Shown here: in pieces, positions 45,501 through 53,378 of the stretch
Layout of the letters: each line of letters starts with the position of its first letter
Position numbering within the stretch: position 1 is the first letter of the stretch
Origin: DATMRF01 sp035566435
GTDB taxonomy: Bacteria > Verrucomicrobiota > Verrucomicrobiia > Limisphaerales > UBA8199
DNA: 64,000 nucleotides
Direction: 5' to 3'
Assembly (NCBI GenBank): GCA_035566435.1
Contig: DATMRF010000085.1
Span: 8,898 to 72,897 of the forward strand
Translations under genes and position numbers: made by a program
Notes under the pieces: model-generated
The model's input: the letters and a program-made list of their open reading frames with translations, nothing else
The model's database searches: none
Told to the model about the DNA's origin: nothing

Positions 45501-48500
45501 ACCATTTCCTCGTCTGCCAACGTCACCTCCGAGCAGCCGGACTTTAATTTGGCCAACAATACCGCCACGGTTTTCAGCACGGTCAACCCTCCGACGAGCG
45601 ACCTCGCGGTGCGGTTGGTGGCGGCGCCCAGCGCCCTGGTGGTGGGCGGCAACCTCACCTACACTTTGCTTCTTACGAACAACGGGCCCAGTGATGCCTC
45701 CGGCGTTTTCGTCACCAATGTCCTGCCTCCCGGCGTGCTGCTCCTCGGGGAGACTAGCTCCGAGGGCAGCCTCGCGCTCTTCGGCAACACAGTCGTTTGC
45801 AGCTTTGGGTCCTTAACCAACGGGGGAGTGGCTTCCGCCATCATCAGCGCGACGCCCGTCTCCGAGGGCACCTTGGCCGCCACTGCAACGGTGGTCGGCA
45901 ACCAGGTTGACCCCGTCGCTGCTAATAACACTTCCACTGCCCTGGTCATAGTTGGCCCCGCTGCCGACCTCGCCCTGACCCTCACGGCCCGTCCTAGCCC
46001 GGTTGTACTCTCGAGCAACCTCACCTACTTCGCCGCCGTGACCAACTTCGGTCCCAGCACTGCCACCAATGTCGTCCTTACGGAAACGCTGCCCGCCGGC
46101 GTCAATGTGGTTTCCGTGACGCTTTCGCAGGGCACCTACGTCATCAACGGCAGCACGCTTACGGCCAGCCTGGGCGCATTGGCTTCCGGCCGCAATGCCA
46201 GCCTCACGGTCATCGTCGCCACGACTCGGCTGGGCACTCTGACCTGTCTGGCGAATGTGACCGCTTCCTTGACGGATCCCAACTCCGCCAACAACTCCGC
46301 TAGTGTCTCGGTTTCCGTTGCCCAACCTTTCGTCAATATCGTCGCTGCGGGCGCTTCGCTCACGGCCGAGAGTTTTTCGCCGCCTAATGGCTCCATCGAC
46401 CCGGACGAGACCGTCACTCTCCAGCTCCGGCTCCAGAACCTGGGCAACGTTGTTAATACCAACCTCACTGCCACCTTGCAGGCAAGCGGGGGCGTGACAC
46501 CAATTACCGTCAATCCACAAACCTATGGCGTCCTCAAGCCGATCGGTGTGCCCGGCGGTGTGCCGGTGGCCCGGTCATTCTCCCTCACCGCCAGCGGCGC
46601 CGGTGGTGCCAATATCGTCGTCACCCTCCAGCTCCTCGACGGCTCCAATCCGCTGCCGCCAGTCACCTTTACCTTTCCGCTCCCGACGTTCGCCTCCTTC
46701 TCCAACACCAATCTCATTCTGGTCCCCGACCCCAACCGCATCGCCACTTTCGGCGACGGCCCGGCCTTCCCTTATCCCTCGACCAACTTTGTCTCGGGCC
46801 TGACTGGCCAGGTTAGCAAAGTCACCGTCAGTCTTTTTGGCCTGTTGCACACGTTCCCTCACGATATCAGCGTGCTGCTCGTCGGACCTACCACGGTAAA
46901 TACGCTGCTCCTCTCCCATGCGGATTTTAATTCCAGCCTGAGCAGTCCGGTCGATCTGACCTTCGACGACAACGCGCCCTCGCCGCTGCCCGCCAGCGGC
47001 CCCATGAGCTCGGGCTCGTGGCAGCCCTCCGCCTACGCACCGGCGCCCGTATTCTCCAATCCGGCACCGGCCGCCCCGTTCACCGCCATGTTGAGCACTT
47101 TCAACGGGCTCAATCCCAACGGAACTTGGTCTGTCTATGTCCTGGATGATGGCTCGGGTGACACCGGCAGTATCGCCGGCGGTTGGAGCATCAACTTCAC
47201 CAACGTGACGCCAGTCAACCAGGTCGTGGACCTGGGGCTCAGCCTGGTAGCGGCGCCCAACCCCGTCTTCGTCGGCAGCAATCTCACCTACACCTTCACC
47301 ATCACCAATGCCGGGCCGAACAGTGCCAGCGGCGTTACCTTTTCGAATGCGCTCCCAGCCAATGTCACCCTGGTCGGCGCCTCCACTTCCCAGGGCAGCC
47401 TGACCACTAATGGCAATGTCATCATCGGTAACCTCGCCAGCTTGAGCGTCGGCGCCACCGCGACCGTCACGCTGGTGGTGCAGCCCGGCATTGCCGCGGC
47501 CGGCTCGCTCACCGAAAGCGCTTTGATTACTTCCTTTGAAACCGACCTGCATTCAGTCAACAATACCGCCTCGACCGTAACCACGGTTGTGCTCCCGACC
47601 GCCGATCTCGGTCTCACCCTCTCCGCGAATCCGGTTTCTGTGATCGTTGGCAGCAATCTCACCTATAGTATTGTCGTTACTAATGGCGGCCCGGGCAACG
47701 CGCTGAGCAGCGTCGTCACTCTGCCCCTGCCCGCCACGCTCGCGTATGGTTCTGCCAGCGCCTCCCAGGGCTCGGTGGCTCAAAACGGTGCTTCTGTCAT
47801 TGCGACTCTGGGTGATCTGGGCCCCGGCGCGCTCGCCACCGTCACGATCAACGTCACTCCGCTTTCCCCTGGCTTGCTCACAAACACCGCCTCCGTCGCT
47901 ACCGCTTCCATCGACCCGGCCTCCGGCAACAACTCCGCCTCCGCGGTCGTCGCGGCTGCCAGCCCCGCGCCGCATATCGTCGCCGCGGGCGCTACCCTTA
48001 TCACACAGAACCTGCTCAACAACGGTGCGATTAATCCAGGCCAAACCGTCACCATTTCCTTCGGCCTCGCCAATATTGGCCAGCTCGACACCGCCAACCT
48101 GGTGGCCACGTTGCAGGCGTCCGGCGGCGTTACGGCCCCCGGCGGTCCCGACACTTATGGCCAGGTCGTTGCTGGTGGACCTCCTGTTGCCCGTGCCTTT
48201 GCTTTCACCGTCAGCCCAAGCGCGGCGGGTGCTATTGTCGCCACCCTCCAGCTCCAGGACGGCGCAAATAACCTCGGTCTCGTCACCTTCACGTTTACCC
48301 TGCCGCTGACCACCACCTACGCCAGCACCAACTCCATCGTCATCCCCGATCAAGGGCCCGCTTCGCCCTATCCTTCCGCCATTTCAGTTTCCGGGCTGAC
48401 TGGCTTCGTCAGCAAAGCGACCGTAACGCTCTCGGGGCTCACCCATGGCTTCGCCAGCGATGTCAACGTTCTCCTGGTCAGTCCGGGCGGCAGCCACAAT

Positions 48501-49409
48501 GTCCTGCTCATGTCTCACGCCAGCGGGAACCACGGACTGACCAACCTGACTCTCACCTTTGATGATGCCGCTGCCGCGGGCTTGCCCGCCAATGGCATTC
48601 TCGCCACCGGCACCTATCTCCCCTCCCAATATGGCGCGACCCCGCCATTCATCCGTCCTGCCCCTGCCGCCCCCTTCGGCTCGACGCTGGGCGCTCTCAA
48701 CGGTGCCGGCCCCAACGGCGCCTGGTCCCTTTTCGTCCTCGATGATTCCGCCGGCGATTCCGGCATCATCGCTCGTGGTTGGAGCCTGACCCTTACTACG
48801 GTCGTCCCGGTTAACCCCGTGGCCGACCTCGCTGTTGGCATGTCCGGCTCCCCTGCCTCCCTTTTCACCGGCAGCAGTCTTACCTACACGCTCAATATCA
48901 CCAATCTGGGACCGAACTCCGTTCCTGATGTGGTAGTGATCGATACCCTGCCCGGCGGCGTGAACGTCACTGGTACGACCTCCTCGCAGGGGACCGTCGC
49001 GATCCAGGGCAACACGCTCACAGCCACCCTCGGCCTCTTCAACGTCGGCGGCACTGCGAATATCACTATCAACACCGCCCCGGCCATCGGCGGTATCCTC
49101 GTCAATACCGCGACTGTCTCCAGCAGCGCCACCGACCTCAACCCCGCCAACGATTCGGCTTCGGTCACGACCGTCGTCGCTGTCCCCGTCCCGGCCCAGC
49201 TCGTGGGCGCGTTCACCAACGGCCAATTCCTGCTCACCGTCTCCGCCCAGCCTGGCATGGCGTATATTGTCGAGGCCTCGACCAACCTCAAATCCTGGTC
49301 GTCCCTCGGAACCTTTACCGCTCCCTTCAGCGGAGTTTTCCAGGTTATCGACCCAGCCGCGCCGGCCCCCGAGACCCGTTTTTACAGGACCATCAGGGTC
49401 ATTCCCTGA
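42591..49409 (+). CDS. Giant secreted subtilase-fold protein with P-like and DUF11 repeats
   Basis: 2272 aa, signal peptide ALFLAAALAGTLAASA. Residues about 185-600 are a subtilisin-like fold: Asp194 in VGVLSDSVD, oxyanion Asn307 in YFSSAGN, nucleophile Ser535 in GTSAAAPH. The usual His of HGT is Glu226 (GEGTAML), a change that I recall as common in this bacterial subgroup. After it come a P-like domain (720-870), three DUF11 repeats (880-1243), a CARDB-like module and P-like domain (1250-1536), two DUF11, another module and P-like domain (1798-2073), a sixth DUF11, and a C-terminal tail (YIVEASTNLKSW ... FYRTIRVIP). Last gene of the run. Whether it is proteolytically active is open. Confidence 0.85.
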   Translation: MKLTIERLFARRSLCSRALFLAAALAGTLAASAEPLSESALNQITALRAEKESRSFAQQKMDSHLVYALKQSLHQPVAPGVGNLRLNLKTEADGRVWVDLKATITPQLLNDIRAANGTVLNSFPQYNATRILIPLAFAETLAGRSDVQFVQSAVQAATRTGSVDSEGDVTHSAITARPAFRVDGSGVKVGVLSDSVDFMAQAQSSGDLPPDLVVLPGQSGVPGSGEGTAMLEIVYDLAPGSKLFFATANGGPAQFARNIRDLRSAGCDIIVDDVGYFDESPFQDGIIAQAVNSVTASGALYFSSAGNEGSKRHGTSGTWEGDFVDGGPAGAPVNGKGGNLLSFGATTYDTAVQPGFAVILLWSDPLGLSTNDYDLYVLDTNGVNVVSSSTTIQNGSQDPFEIVPPANPGERIVVVKASGDPRFLHIDTIRGQLLINTDGNITGHPCATNAFAVSAVDIHTSFPNPFAGGPANPVEFFSTDGPRRVFYNADGTPITPGNFLSTGGYVRAKPDITAADGVSTTLPPFSGLNPFFGTSAAAPHAAAIAALLESYNPELDPAQIRTVLTGTALDNEAPGYDFNSGYGIVMADLALGGAPLPRPLPALIVATNFISGGNGNGIIEFNECNNLDVVLTNVGRANATGVRVSVTTTTPGVIIAQPNSPYPNIATNNAATNFTSFKVSTAPDFNCGIPIDLTILVKCDQVVLTNQLTLPTGVPGIPLRFDSFDQVFIPDVGATNSIIVVSNVTFALSKFTVSMFISHTFDRDLILQLVSPDGMTNTLATHLGGGGQNYGLACSPDSQRTTFDDSATNFIGGSFAPFVGSFKPEQPLANFAGKAGTNVNGPWQLLITDTALRDVGTLHCWALTMTPTVCTNGGGECPGSDLAIGMVASPQPVIVGANLKYTISVTNNGPSTAKNVSVSQVLPSNTIFVSATASQGSAAQAGGVVSADLGQMSAGGTATVTVIVIPATVGTISSSANVTSEQPDFNLANNTATVFSTVNPPTSDLAVRLVAAPSALVVGGNLTYTLLLTNNGPSDASGVFVTNVLPPGVLLLGETSSEGSLALFGNTVVCSFGSLTNGGVASAIISATPVSEGTLAATATVVGNQVDPVAANNTSTALVIVGPAADLALTLTARPSPVVLSSNLTYFAAVTNFGPSTATNVVLTETLPAGVNVVSVTLSQGTYVINGSTLTASLGALASGRNASLTVIVATTRLGTLTCLANVTASLTDPNSANNSASVSVSVAQPFVNIVAAGASLTAESFSPPNGSIDPDETVTLQLRLQNLGNVVNTNLTATLQASGGVTPITVNPQTYGVLKPIGVPGGVPVARSFSLTASGAGGANIVVTLQLLDGSNPLPPVTFTFPLPTFASFSNTNLILVPDPNRIATFGDGPAFPYPSTNFVSGLTGQVSKVTVSLFGLLHTFPHDISVLLVGPTTVNTLLLSHADFNSSLSSPVDLTFDDNAPSPLPASGPMSSGSWQPSAYAPAPVFSNPAPAAPFTAMLSTFNGLNPNGTWSVYVLDDGSGDTGSIAGGWSINFTNVTPVNQVVDLGLSLVAAPNPVFVGSNLTYTFTITNAGPNSASGVTFSNALPANVTLVGASTSQGSLTTNGNVIIGNLASLSVGATATVTLVVQPGIAAAGSLTESALITSFETDLHSVNNTASTVTTVVLPTADLGLTLSANPVSVIVGSNLTYSIVVTNGGPGNALSSVVTLPLPATLAYGSASASQGSVAQNGASVIATLGDLGPGALATVTINVTPLSPGLLTNTASVATASIDPASGNNSASAVVAAASPAPHIVAAGATLITQNLLNNGAINPGQTVTISFGLANIGQLDTANLVATLQASGGVTAPGGPDTYGQVVAGGPPVARAFAFTVSPSAAGAIVATLQLQDGANNLGLVTFTFTLPLTTTYASTNSIVIPDQGPASPYPSAISVSGLTGFVSKATVTLSGLTHGFASDVNVLLVSPGGSHNVLLMSHASGNHGLTNLTLTFDDAAAAGLPANGILATGTYLPSQYGATPPFIRPAPAAPFGSTLGALNGAGPNGAWSLFVLDDSAGDSGIIARGWSLTLTTVVPVNPVADLAVGMSGSPASLFTGSSLTYTLNITNLGPNSVPDVVVIDTLPGGVNVTGTTSSQGTVAIQGNTLTATLGLFNVGGTANITINTAPAIGGILVNTATVSSSATDLNPANDSASVTTVVAVPVPAQLVGAFTNGQFLLTVSAQPGMAYIVEASTNLKSWSSLGTFTAPFSGVFQVIDPAAPAPETRFYRTIRVIP

Positions 49410-49463
49410 CGCTCGGTGGGTTGCTGCATCGGTAAGCGCGTGTTTGGAAATCCTTTTTCTTCG

Positions 49464-49486
49464 TAGGAGACGACGTTAGGAGTCTC
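49464..49486. repeat. 23-bp palindromic dispersed repeat, copy 1
   Basis: Begins TAGGAGAC and ends AGGAGTCTC, with GAGAC (49467-49471) pairing with GTCTC (49482-49486). 21 of 23 positions match the copy at 55791-55813. It lies 55 bp after the last gene of the 30-kb run, between convergent genes. Confidence 0.7.
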
Positions 49487-49500
49487 TGATCCAATACCAG

Positions 49501-49561
49501 GCCGCGATTCGTACCGCGGCTTTGAGCCAACCACCGGTAGGGACGCGTTCCACCGCGTCCC
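49501..49561. repeat. Two adjacent palindromes in the convergent gap
   Basis: First hairpin: GCCGCG (49501-49506) with CGCGGC (49515-49520). Second: GGGACGCG (49540-49547) with CGCGTCCC (49554-49561), loop TTCCAC. With the 23-bp repeat just upstream this makes three palindromes in 100 bp, resembling REP-type clusters; they could stop transcription from both sides. The remaining gap (49410-49672) holds nothing else that I can support. Confidence 0.6.
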
Positions 49562-49672
49562 CGATCCCTGCCGGAAACAATGGGGACACGTTCCTTCAAT
49601 CTCCTGCCGTTGCTCTTTGCCGCTCTGATTCTCCTTGCGTCGTCTGCTGCAAAATCGGAAGCCGTGGTGAGG

Positions 49673-50578
49673 TCACTCGTTCCGAATTCTCTCCAAGCCG
49701 CTCGTCTCGAGGAAGGTTCTCAACGTCCCGTGCTTCTCGACCACTTCGTCATGTTCGAGGCCGGTGAAAAGAAAAACCGGCCCGTTTTTCCGCAGGTCCG
49801 CCGGTTTGGCGTCGGTCTCTGTGCCCGCGTAAAAAGCCATGCCGCGCGGTTTCAAAAGGGCGATCAGCCGTTCGGTCTCCTCTTTGGTGCCGCCGTGTTC
49901 GGTATAGATGTCCACCAGCCGGCCCTGCTGCTGGTCGAGCCACGCGAGGAATTTGTCGGTCTGCCCGTACAGCGCATCGAAAAGCCAAACCTCCTTTACG
50001 TGCGCGGTTAAGCCGCCGTGGTCCAGAATCGCCGAGATGACGTGATAGCCTCCGCTGTGCCCGGAGAGCACGATGTTCCCGATGGTGAAATCCTTATTCG
50101 TCAACGCCGACTTTTCGCGCAACGTTTGCGTCACCTCCTGCATAAACCGTTTGAACCCGTCCGGGTCTTCAAGTTTCCCGCCGAAGGAGTCCGAGGCGTT
50201 CCGCGGGCCTTGTGGCACCACCAACACCGCGTTGCGTCCGCTGGCCACGAGCTGTTCAATCAATTGATACCGGCGCAGCACATTTGTGACATTGTTTTGC
50301 CAGCCGTGAAAATGAACCACGAAATCAACCCGTCCGGTCTCCCGGAAGCCGCGCGGGATGAAGATGGCCACGGTGCTGTCAGTATAATGTTCTTTGGCCG
50401 GAAAAAACTGGCTCTGGTACCGGTGACCCTCGGCGCGCTGGGGATGCGGAAACGGCGCGGAGGCCAGTTGGGTCAGGATAAGTTTGCCCTCGAAAGCATA
50501 AGGCTCAAGCGGATTTCCAGCCTCCGCGATGAAGCCCGGGCCCGTGCAGCCGGCCAGGAGCAGAAATAGCTTTTTCAT
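49673..50578 (-). CDS. Alpha/beta-hydrolase lipoprotein
   Basis: 301 aa. The N-terminus MKKLFLLLAGC is a short lipoprotein signal with the lipidated Cys at 11. The fold carries an esterase-like core: FVVHFHGWQNN (oxyanion region), AVLVVPQGPRN, nucleophile Ser175 in LSGHSGG, and a plausible catalytic His in GLEHDEVVEKHG. Substrate unknown; peptidase, lipase and polysaccharide esterase roles are all possible. The gene faces the end of the 30-kb secretin run. Confidence 0.7.
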   Translation of the reverse strand: MKKLFLLLAGCTGPGFIAEAGNPLEPYAFEGKLILTQLASAPFPHPQRAEGHRYQSQFFPAKEHYTDSTVAIFIPRGFRETGRVDFVVHFHGWQNNVTNVLRRYQLIEQLVASGRNAVLVVPQGPRNASDSFGGKLEDPDGFKRFMQEVTQTLREKSALTNKDFTIGNIVLSGHSGGYHVISAILDHGGLTAHVKEVWLFDALYGQTDKFLAWLDQQQGRLVDIYTEHGGTKEETERLIALLKPRGMAFYAGTETDAKPADLRKNGPVFLFTGLEHDEVVEKHGTLRTFLETSGLERIRNE

Positions 50579-50892
50579 GAATGCTTCGAGTCTGGCAAAG
50601 GCCCCGCGCCGCCGGCAAATCAGAAATCGGAGGCTGGAAACCGTGGGTCTCAGTGCCCGCGAGCCAGGGCCATTATTCCCATCGCGCGTCTGGGCACAAC
50701 GCCGCCCGGACGCTCGGAGTCGTGCTCCCCGGCTCGATTTGACTGAGGCCCGACCCTAATTGTGTCTCAGTGCCTTGTCAGTGCGCAGGGTTCAGGGTAT
50801 TTAGTTCTGATGACGACTATCATGGCCGGGGAATGGTTGGGGCCGGGAGCCCTTCGCCTTGTTGCGCCCGCGCCCGGGAGGGTGCCTGGCCG
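50579..50892. other. Divergent intergenic region
   Basis: 314 bp between the divergent hydrolase and Sco1 genes. I see no gene and no repeat block. GGGAGGG about 11 bp before the Sco1 ATG could be its ribosome-binding site. Confidence 0.4.
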
Positions 50893-51549
50893 ATGACTGC
50901 ACCAGGACTCAAGACCCACCGGCTGATTTGGCTCGGCTTGGCCCTCACGGCCGCGTTGCTGGTTCTGGCGTTCCTGCTGGCCACTCTCAATCCTCGGTCC
51001 GGGTTGGGCGAACCGCTGCCCGTCATTTCCCCGGTTGCCGATTTTTCCCTTACTAACCAGAACGGAGAGGCCGTTTCGTTGGCTGACCTCCGCGGTCAGG
51101 TCTGGGTCGCGGACATCATCTTTACCCGCTGCCCCGGGCCATGCCTGAAAATGTCCCGGCAAATGCAGGACCTCCAACAGAGCCTGCCAGTACGCAGCCG
51201 GGCCAGGCTGGTCACCCTGACCACCGATCCGGACTTCGATACGCCGGCGGTGCTGAAAACTTATGCCGAGCGCTTCGGGGCCGACCTCAATCGCTGGTGC
51301 TTTCTGACCGGCACCAAACCACAGCTCGCCGCCCTGGCCCGCGACTCTCTCAAGCTGACTGCCGTCGCAAAAAAGCCTGAAGAGCGCCAGTCCCCCGACG
51401 ACTTGTTTATCCACAGCACCATTTTCATTCTGGTCGATAAGCAGGGTCGCTTGCGCGGCGTTTTTGAAACAACCGGCGAGGGAATCGAGCCGCAACGTGT
51501 AAAATCGCAACTCCTGGCCGGCATCAGGCGATTGGAGCGCGAGTCATGA
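50893..51549 (+). CDS. Sco1/SenC-family copper chaperone
   Basis: 218 aa from ATG 50893. One N-terminal membrane anchor (LIWLGLALTAALLVLAFLLA), then a thioredoxin-like domain with the copper-binding TRCPGPCLKM (CxxxC) and the distant His in DDLFIHSTIF. Sco proteins deliver copper to the CuA site of cytochrome c oxidase or act as thiol reductases outside the membrane. It overlaps the DUF420 gene by ATGA (51546-51549). No oxidase genes are in the window. Confidence 0.9.
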   Translation: MTAPGLKTHRLIWLGLALTAALLVLAFLLATLNPRSGLGEPLPVISPVADFSLTNQNGEAVSLADLRGQVWVADIIFTRCPGPCLKMSRQMQDLQQSLPVRSRARLVTLTTDPDFDTPAVLKTYAERFGADLNRWCFLTGTKPQLAALARDSLKLTAVAKKPEERQSPDDLFIHSTIFILVDKQGRLRGVFETTGEGIEPQRVKSQLLAGIRRLERES

Positions 51550-51989
51550 GTTTCAGTGACCTGCCCGCCGTCAACGCCTCGCTCAACGCGGTGAGCGCGG
51601 TTTTCCTGAGCGCCGGCTATTACTTCATCCACCGCAAGAACCAGGTGGCGCATCGAAACTGCATGCTGACCGCGTTCGTCTGCTCCATCGTGTTCCTGAT
51701 TTGCTACCTCACCTATCACGGTCACCGCGCGCTCGTGCTGCACCAGGGCCCCACCCGGTTCCTCGAACCGGCCTGGTTCCGCCCCATCTACTTCTCCATC
51801 CTCTTAACCCACACAGTCCTCGCTGTGGTGATTGTGCCGCTCGTGCTCGTCACTCTAAATCGCGCATTGAAAAAGCGGTTTGAGCTCCACCGCAAAATCG
51901 CCCGCTGGACTTGGCCGTTGTGGATGTACGTCTCGGTTACCGGCGTGCTGGTCTATTTCCTCTTGTACCGGATATTTCCGCAACCCTGA
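51546..51989 (+). CDS. DUF420 membrane protein
   Basis: 147 aa with four membrane helices. Conserved polar residues sit at helix ends: HRNCMLTAF, YLTYHGHRALVLHQG, LLTHTVLAVV, FELHRKIARWTWPLWMYVS. These His residues resemble those of DUF420/YozB proteins, which are found next to oxidase-assembly genes. It is translationally coupled to the Sco1 gene, which supports a respiratory-assembly role. Confidence 0.88.
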   Translation: MSFSDLPAVNASLNAVSAVFLSAGYYFIHRKNQVAHRNCMLTAFVCSIVFLICYLTYHGHRALVLHQGPTRFLEPAWFRPIYFSILLTHTVLAVVIVPLVLVTLNRALKKRFELHRKIARWTWPLWMYVSVTGVLVYFLLYRIFPQP

Positions 51990-52090
51990 CCGAATCTGGG
52001 TGACTGGTGATTGGCGATTGGTGAGCGGCAAGGGACAACGGGTTCGTGTTCGCCGGATCAATGAATACTGAACACCGCTCCCCGCCTTCC

Positions 52091-52852
52091 TCACTCCGCT
52101 GACTCCAGATTCCGTAGCTCATCCCGCACCTGGGCGGCTCGCTCGTAATCTTCCGATTTCACCGCATCGTGTAGCGCCCGCTCCAGCCGTTCCCGGCGCG
52201 AGAGCGGACGTTTGGCGCGGATTTCCTCGAGCCAATCCTGCAACGACGCAACTTCCCCGCTTTGCTCGGCCGCTTCATTGCCGGCGCTCTCTTTGTAAAA
52301 GGCGCGGATCTGGTCGATGCCCTCTTCGATTAACCGGAGCGCCAGCTCATAATCATCAGCCTTTAGCGCCTGCGCTCCCCGGGCGCGGCTGAGAATCATC
52401 AGCAACTGCGGCTGAAACTGCCTCAGCGCCCAAACCAGTTCCTCGGACTCGGCATGCTTCTCCACAAAGTCGAAAACGGCCAGGTTCCGCTCGGTGTCAC
52501 GGATGACGCCGGCGAAGTCCTCCAGTTGCAGCAGGCAAATGTACCGGTGGTGGTATTGCAGCACTTCCAATTGGAGCTTGGAACATTCCTCGGCTTTCAG
52601 TTTGAAACCTTCGTCGCTGCCGTTGTGGGCGGCCAGATGCTTGTAAAGCCGCGCCTGGTGGTACTCCAGAAGAGAACTGTAGCCAAAGGGCCGTTTGCCA
52701 TCCGGGCGGCCTTCTGCGTTCATTTGCAGGAGGCCCAGATCCACGCGAAGCTGGATTTTTTCTTTCCCGTCCTTCGCCGTGAATCGGCGAACAACAACCT
52801 GCCCCGGTTGGTATTCCCACGACCCCAGGAGGTTCGATATGTCGAAATCCAT
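52091..52852 (-). CDS. UvrB/UvrC-motif protein
   Basis: 253 aa from ATG 52852 (a TTG ten codons upstream is less likely). The N-terminal part (FDISNLLGSWEYQPGQVVVR) is a small beta domain, the middle is helical and TPR-like, and the C-terminus is a UvrB/UvrC coiled-coil motif (LERALHDAVKSEDYERAAQV). That motif mediates UvrB-UvrC contact and also occurs in McsA-like adaptors and unrelated proteins, so a repair role is not established. It lies 31 bp downstream of a permease remnant on the same strand. Confidence 0.75.
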   Translation of the reverse strand: MDFDISNLLGSWEYQPGQVVVRRFTAKDGKEKIQLRVDLGLLQMNAEGRPDGKRPFGYSSLLEYHQARLYKHLAAHNGSDEGFKLKAEECSKLQLEVLQYHHRYICLLQLEDFAGVIRDTERNLAVFDFVEKHAESEELVWALRQFQPQLLMILSRARGAQALKADDYELALRLIEEGIDQIRAFYKESAGNEAAEQSGEVASLQDWLEEIRAKRPLSRRERLERALHDAVKSEDYERAAQVRDELRNLESAE

Positions 52853-52883
52853 GAGGCGAATATGGAGGCGCGGAAGCAGCAAG

Positions 52884-53075
52884 TCAACGCAACCGGGAAA
52901 GGAGGGGAGCCAATAAGCCTTTCGCCTGCGAAACCCAGAACATCTCCGGTGTCAGCCCAAACCAGACCGCAGCCAGAACCATGCCTGCCACCCACTCGGC
53001 CAACCCGGCCTTGTGGGCGCCACACCGTACCCGGATCATCAACACCAGCACGACGAGGATGGGCGGCATCGTCAC
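52884..53075 (-). pseudogene. Remnant of an L-lactate permease (LctP family) N-terminus
   Basis: 63 codons with PPILVVLVLMIRVRCGAHKA, then a second hydrophobic helix (WVAGMVLAAVWFGLTPEMFWV) and WVSQAKGLL, which resemble the first two helices and the following loop of LctP/LldP permeases (about 500 aa or more). The frame then runs into unrelated residues and stops. The rest of the permease is absent, so this looks like a degraded gene. The family match is from memory. Confidence 0.45.
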
Positions 53076-53378
53076 TAACTAGCGCATCAGGTGTTCCGTT
53101 CTAAATTGCCGCGCCCTCATCGGTCCTGCCACTCCCAGGCAAGCGCGTTGGCAGTCGGGCGGGTTGCCCAAAATCAAAGCCTCCCGACGACTCCTGCAGT
53201 TGTTGAACACATCCTGAGCTCCTGTCCGCCGTCAGACAACATTCGTCGCGCCATACATAGTAGAGGGCCGCTGTCACCAACCGCGACCTGCCCAAAAAGC
53301 AGACAAACGTACACGCAAGCATGAAAACCCCGTCCCTCGTCGACGACCCCGTCTACATTTATGGCCGCTATCGCGGCC
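53076..53378. other. Intergenic stretch without a gene
   Basis: 303 bp between the permease remnant and the HAD gene. No coding frame with a ribosome-binding site or recognisable product; the only structure is the hairpin at 53363-53378. Confidence 0.4.
53363..53378 (-). terminator. Hairpin right after the HAD-gene stop
   Basis: GGCCGC (53363-53368) pairs with GCGGCC (53373-53378) around a 4-nt loop, starting immediately after the minus-strand stop at 53379. No U-tract follows, so termination is only suggested. Confidence 0.35.

Noticed and set aside
49580..50011. Plus-strand frame starting with a signal-peptide-like segment (LLPLLFAALILLASSA)
   Set aside because: After the first 30 residues it is antisense to the well-supported hydrolase at 49673-50578 and shows no fold of its own.
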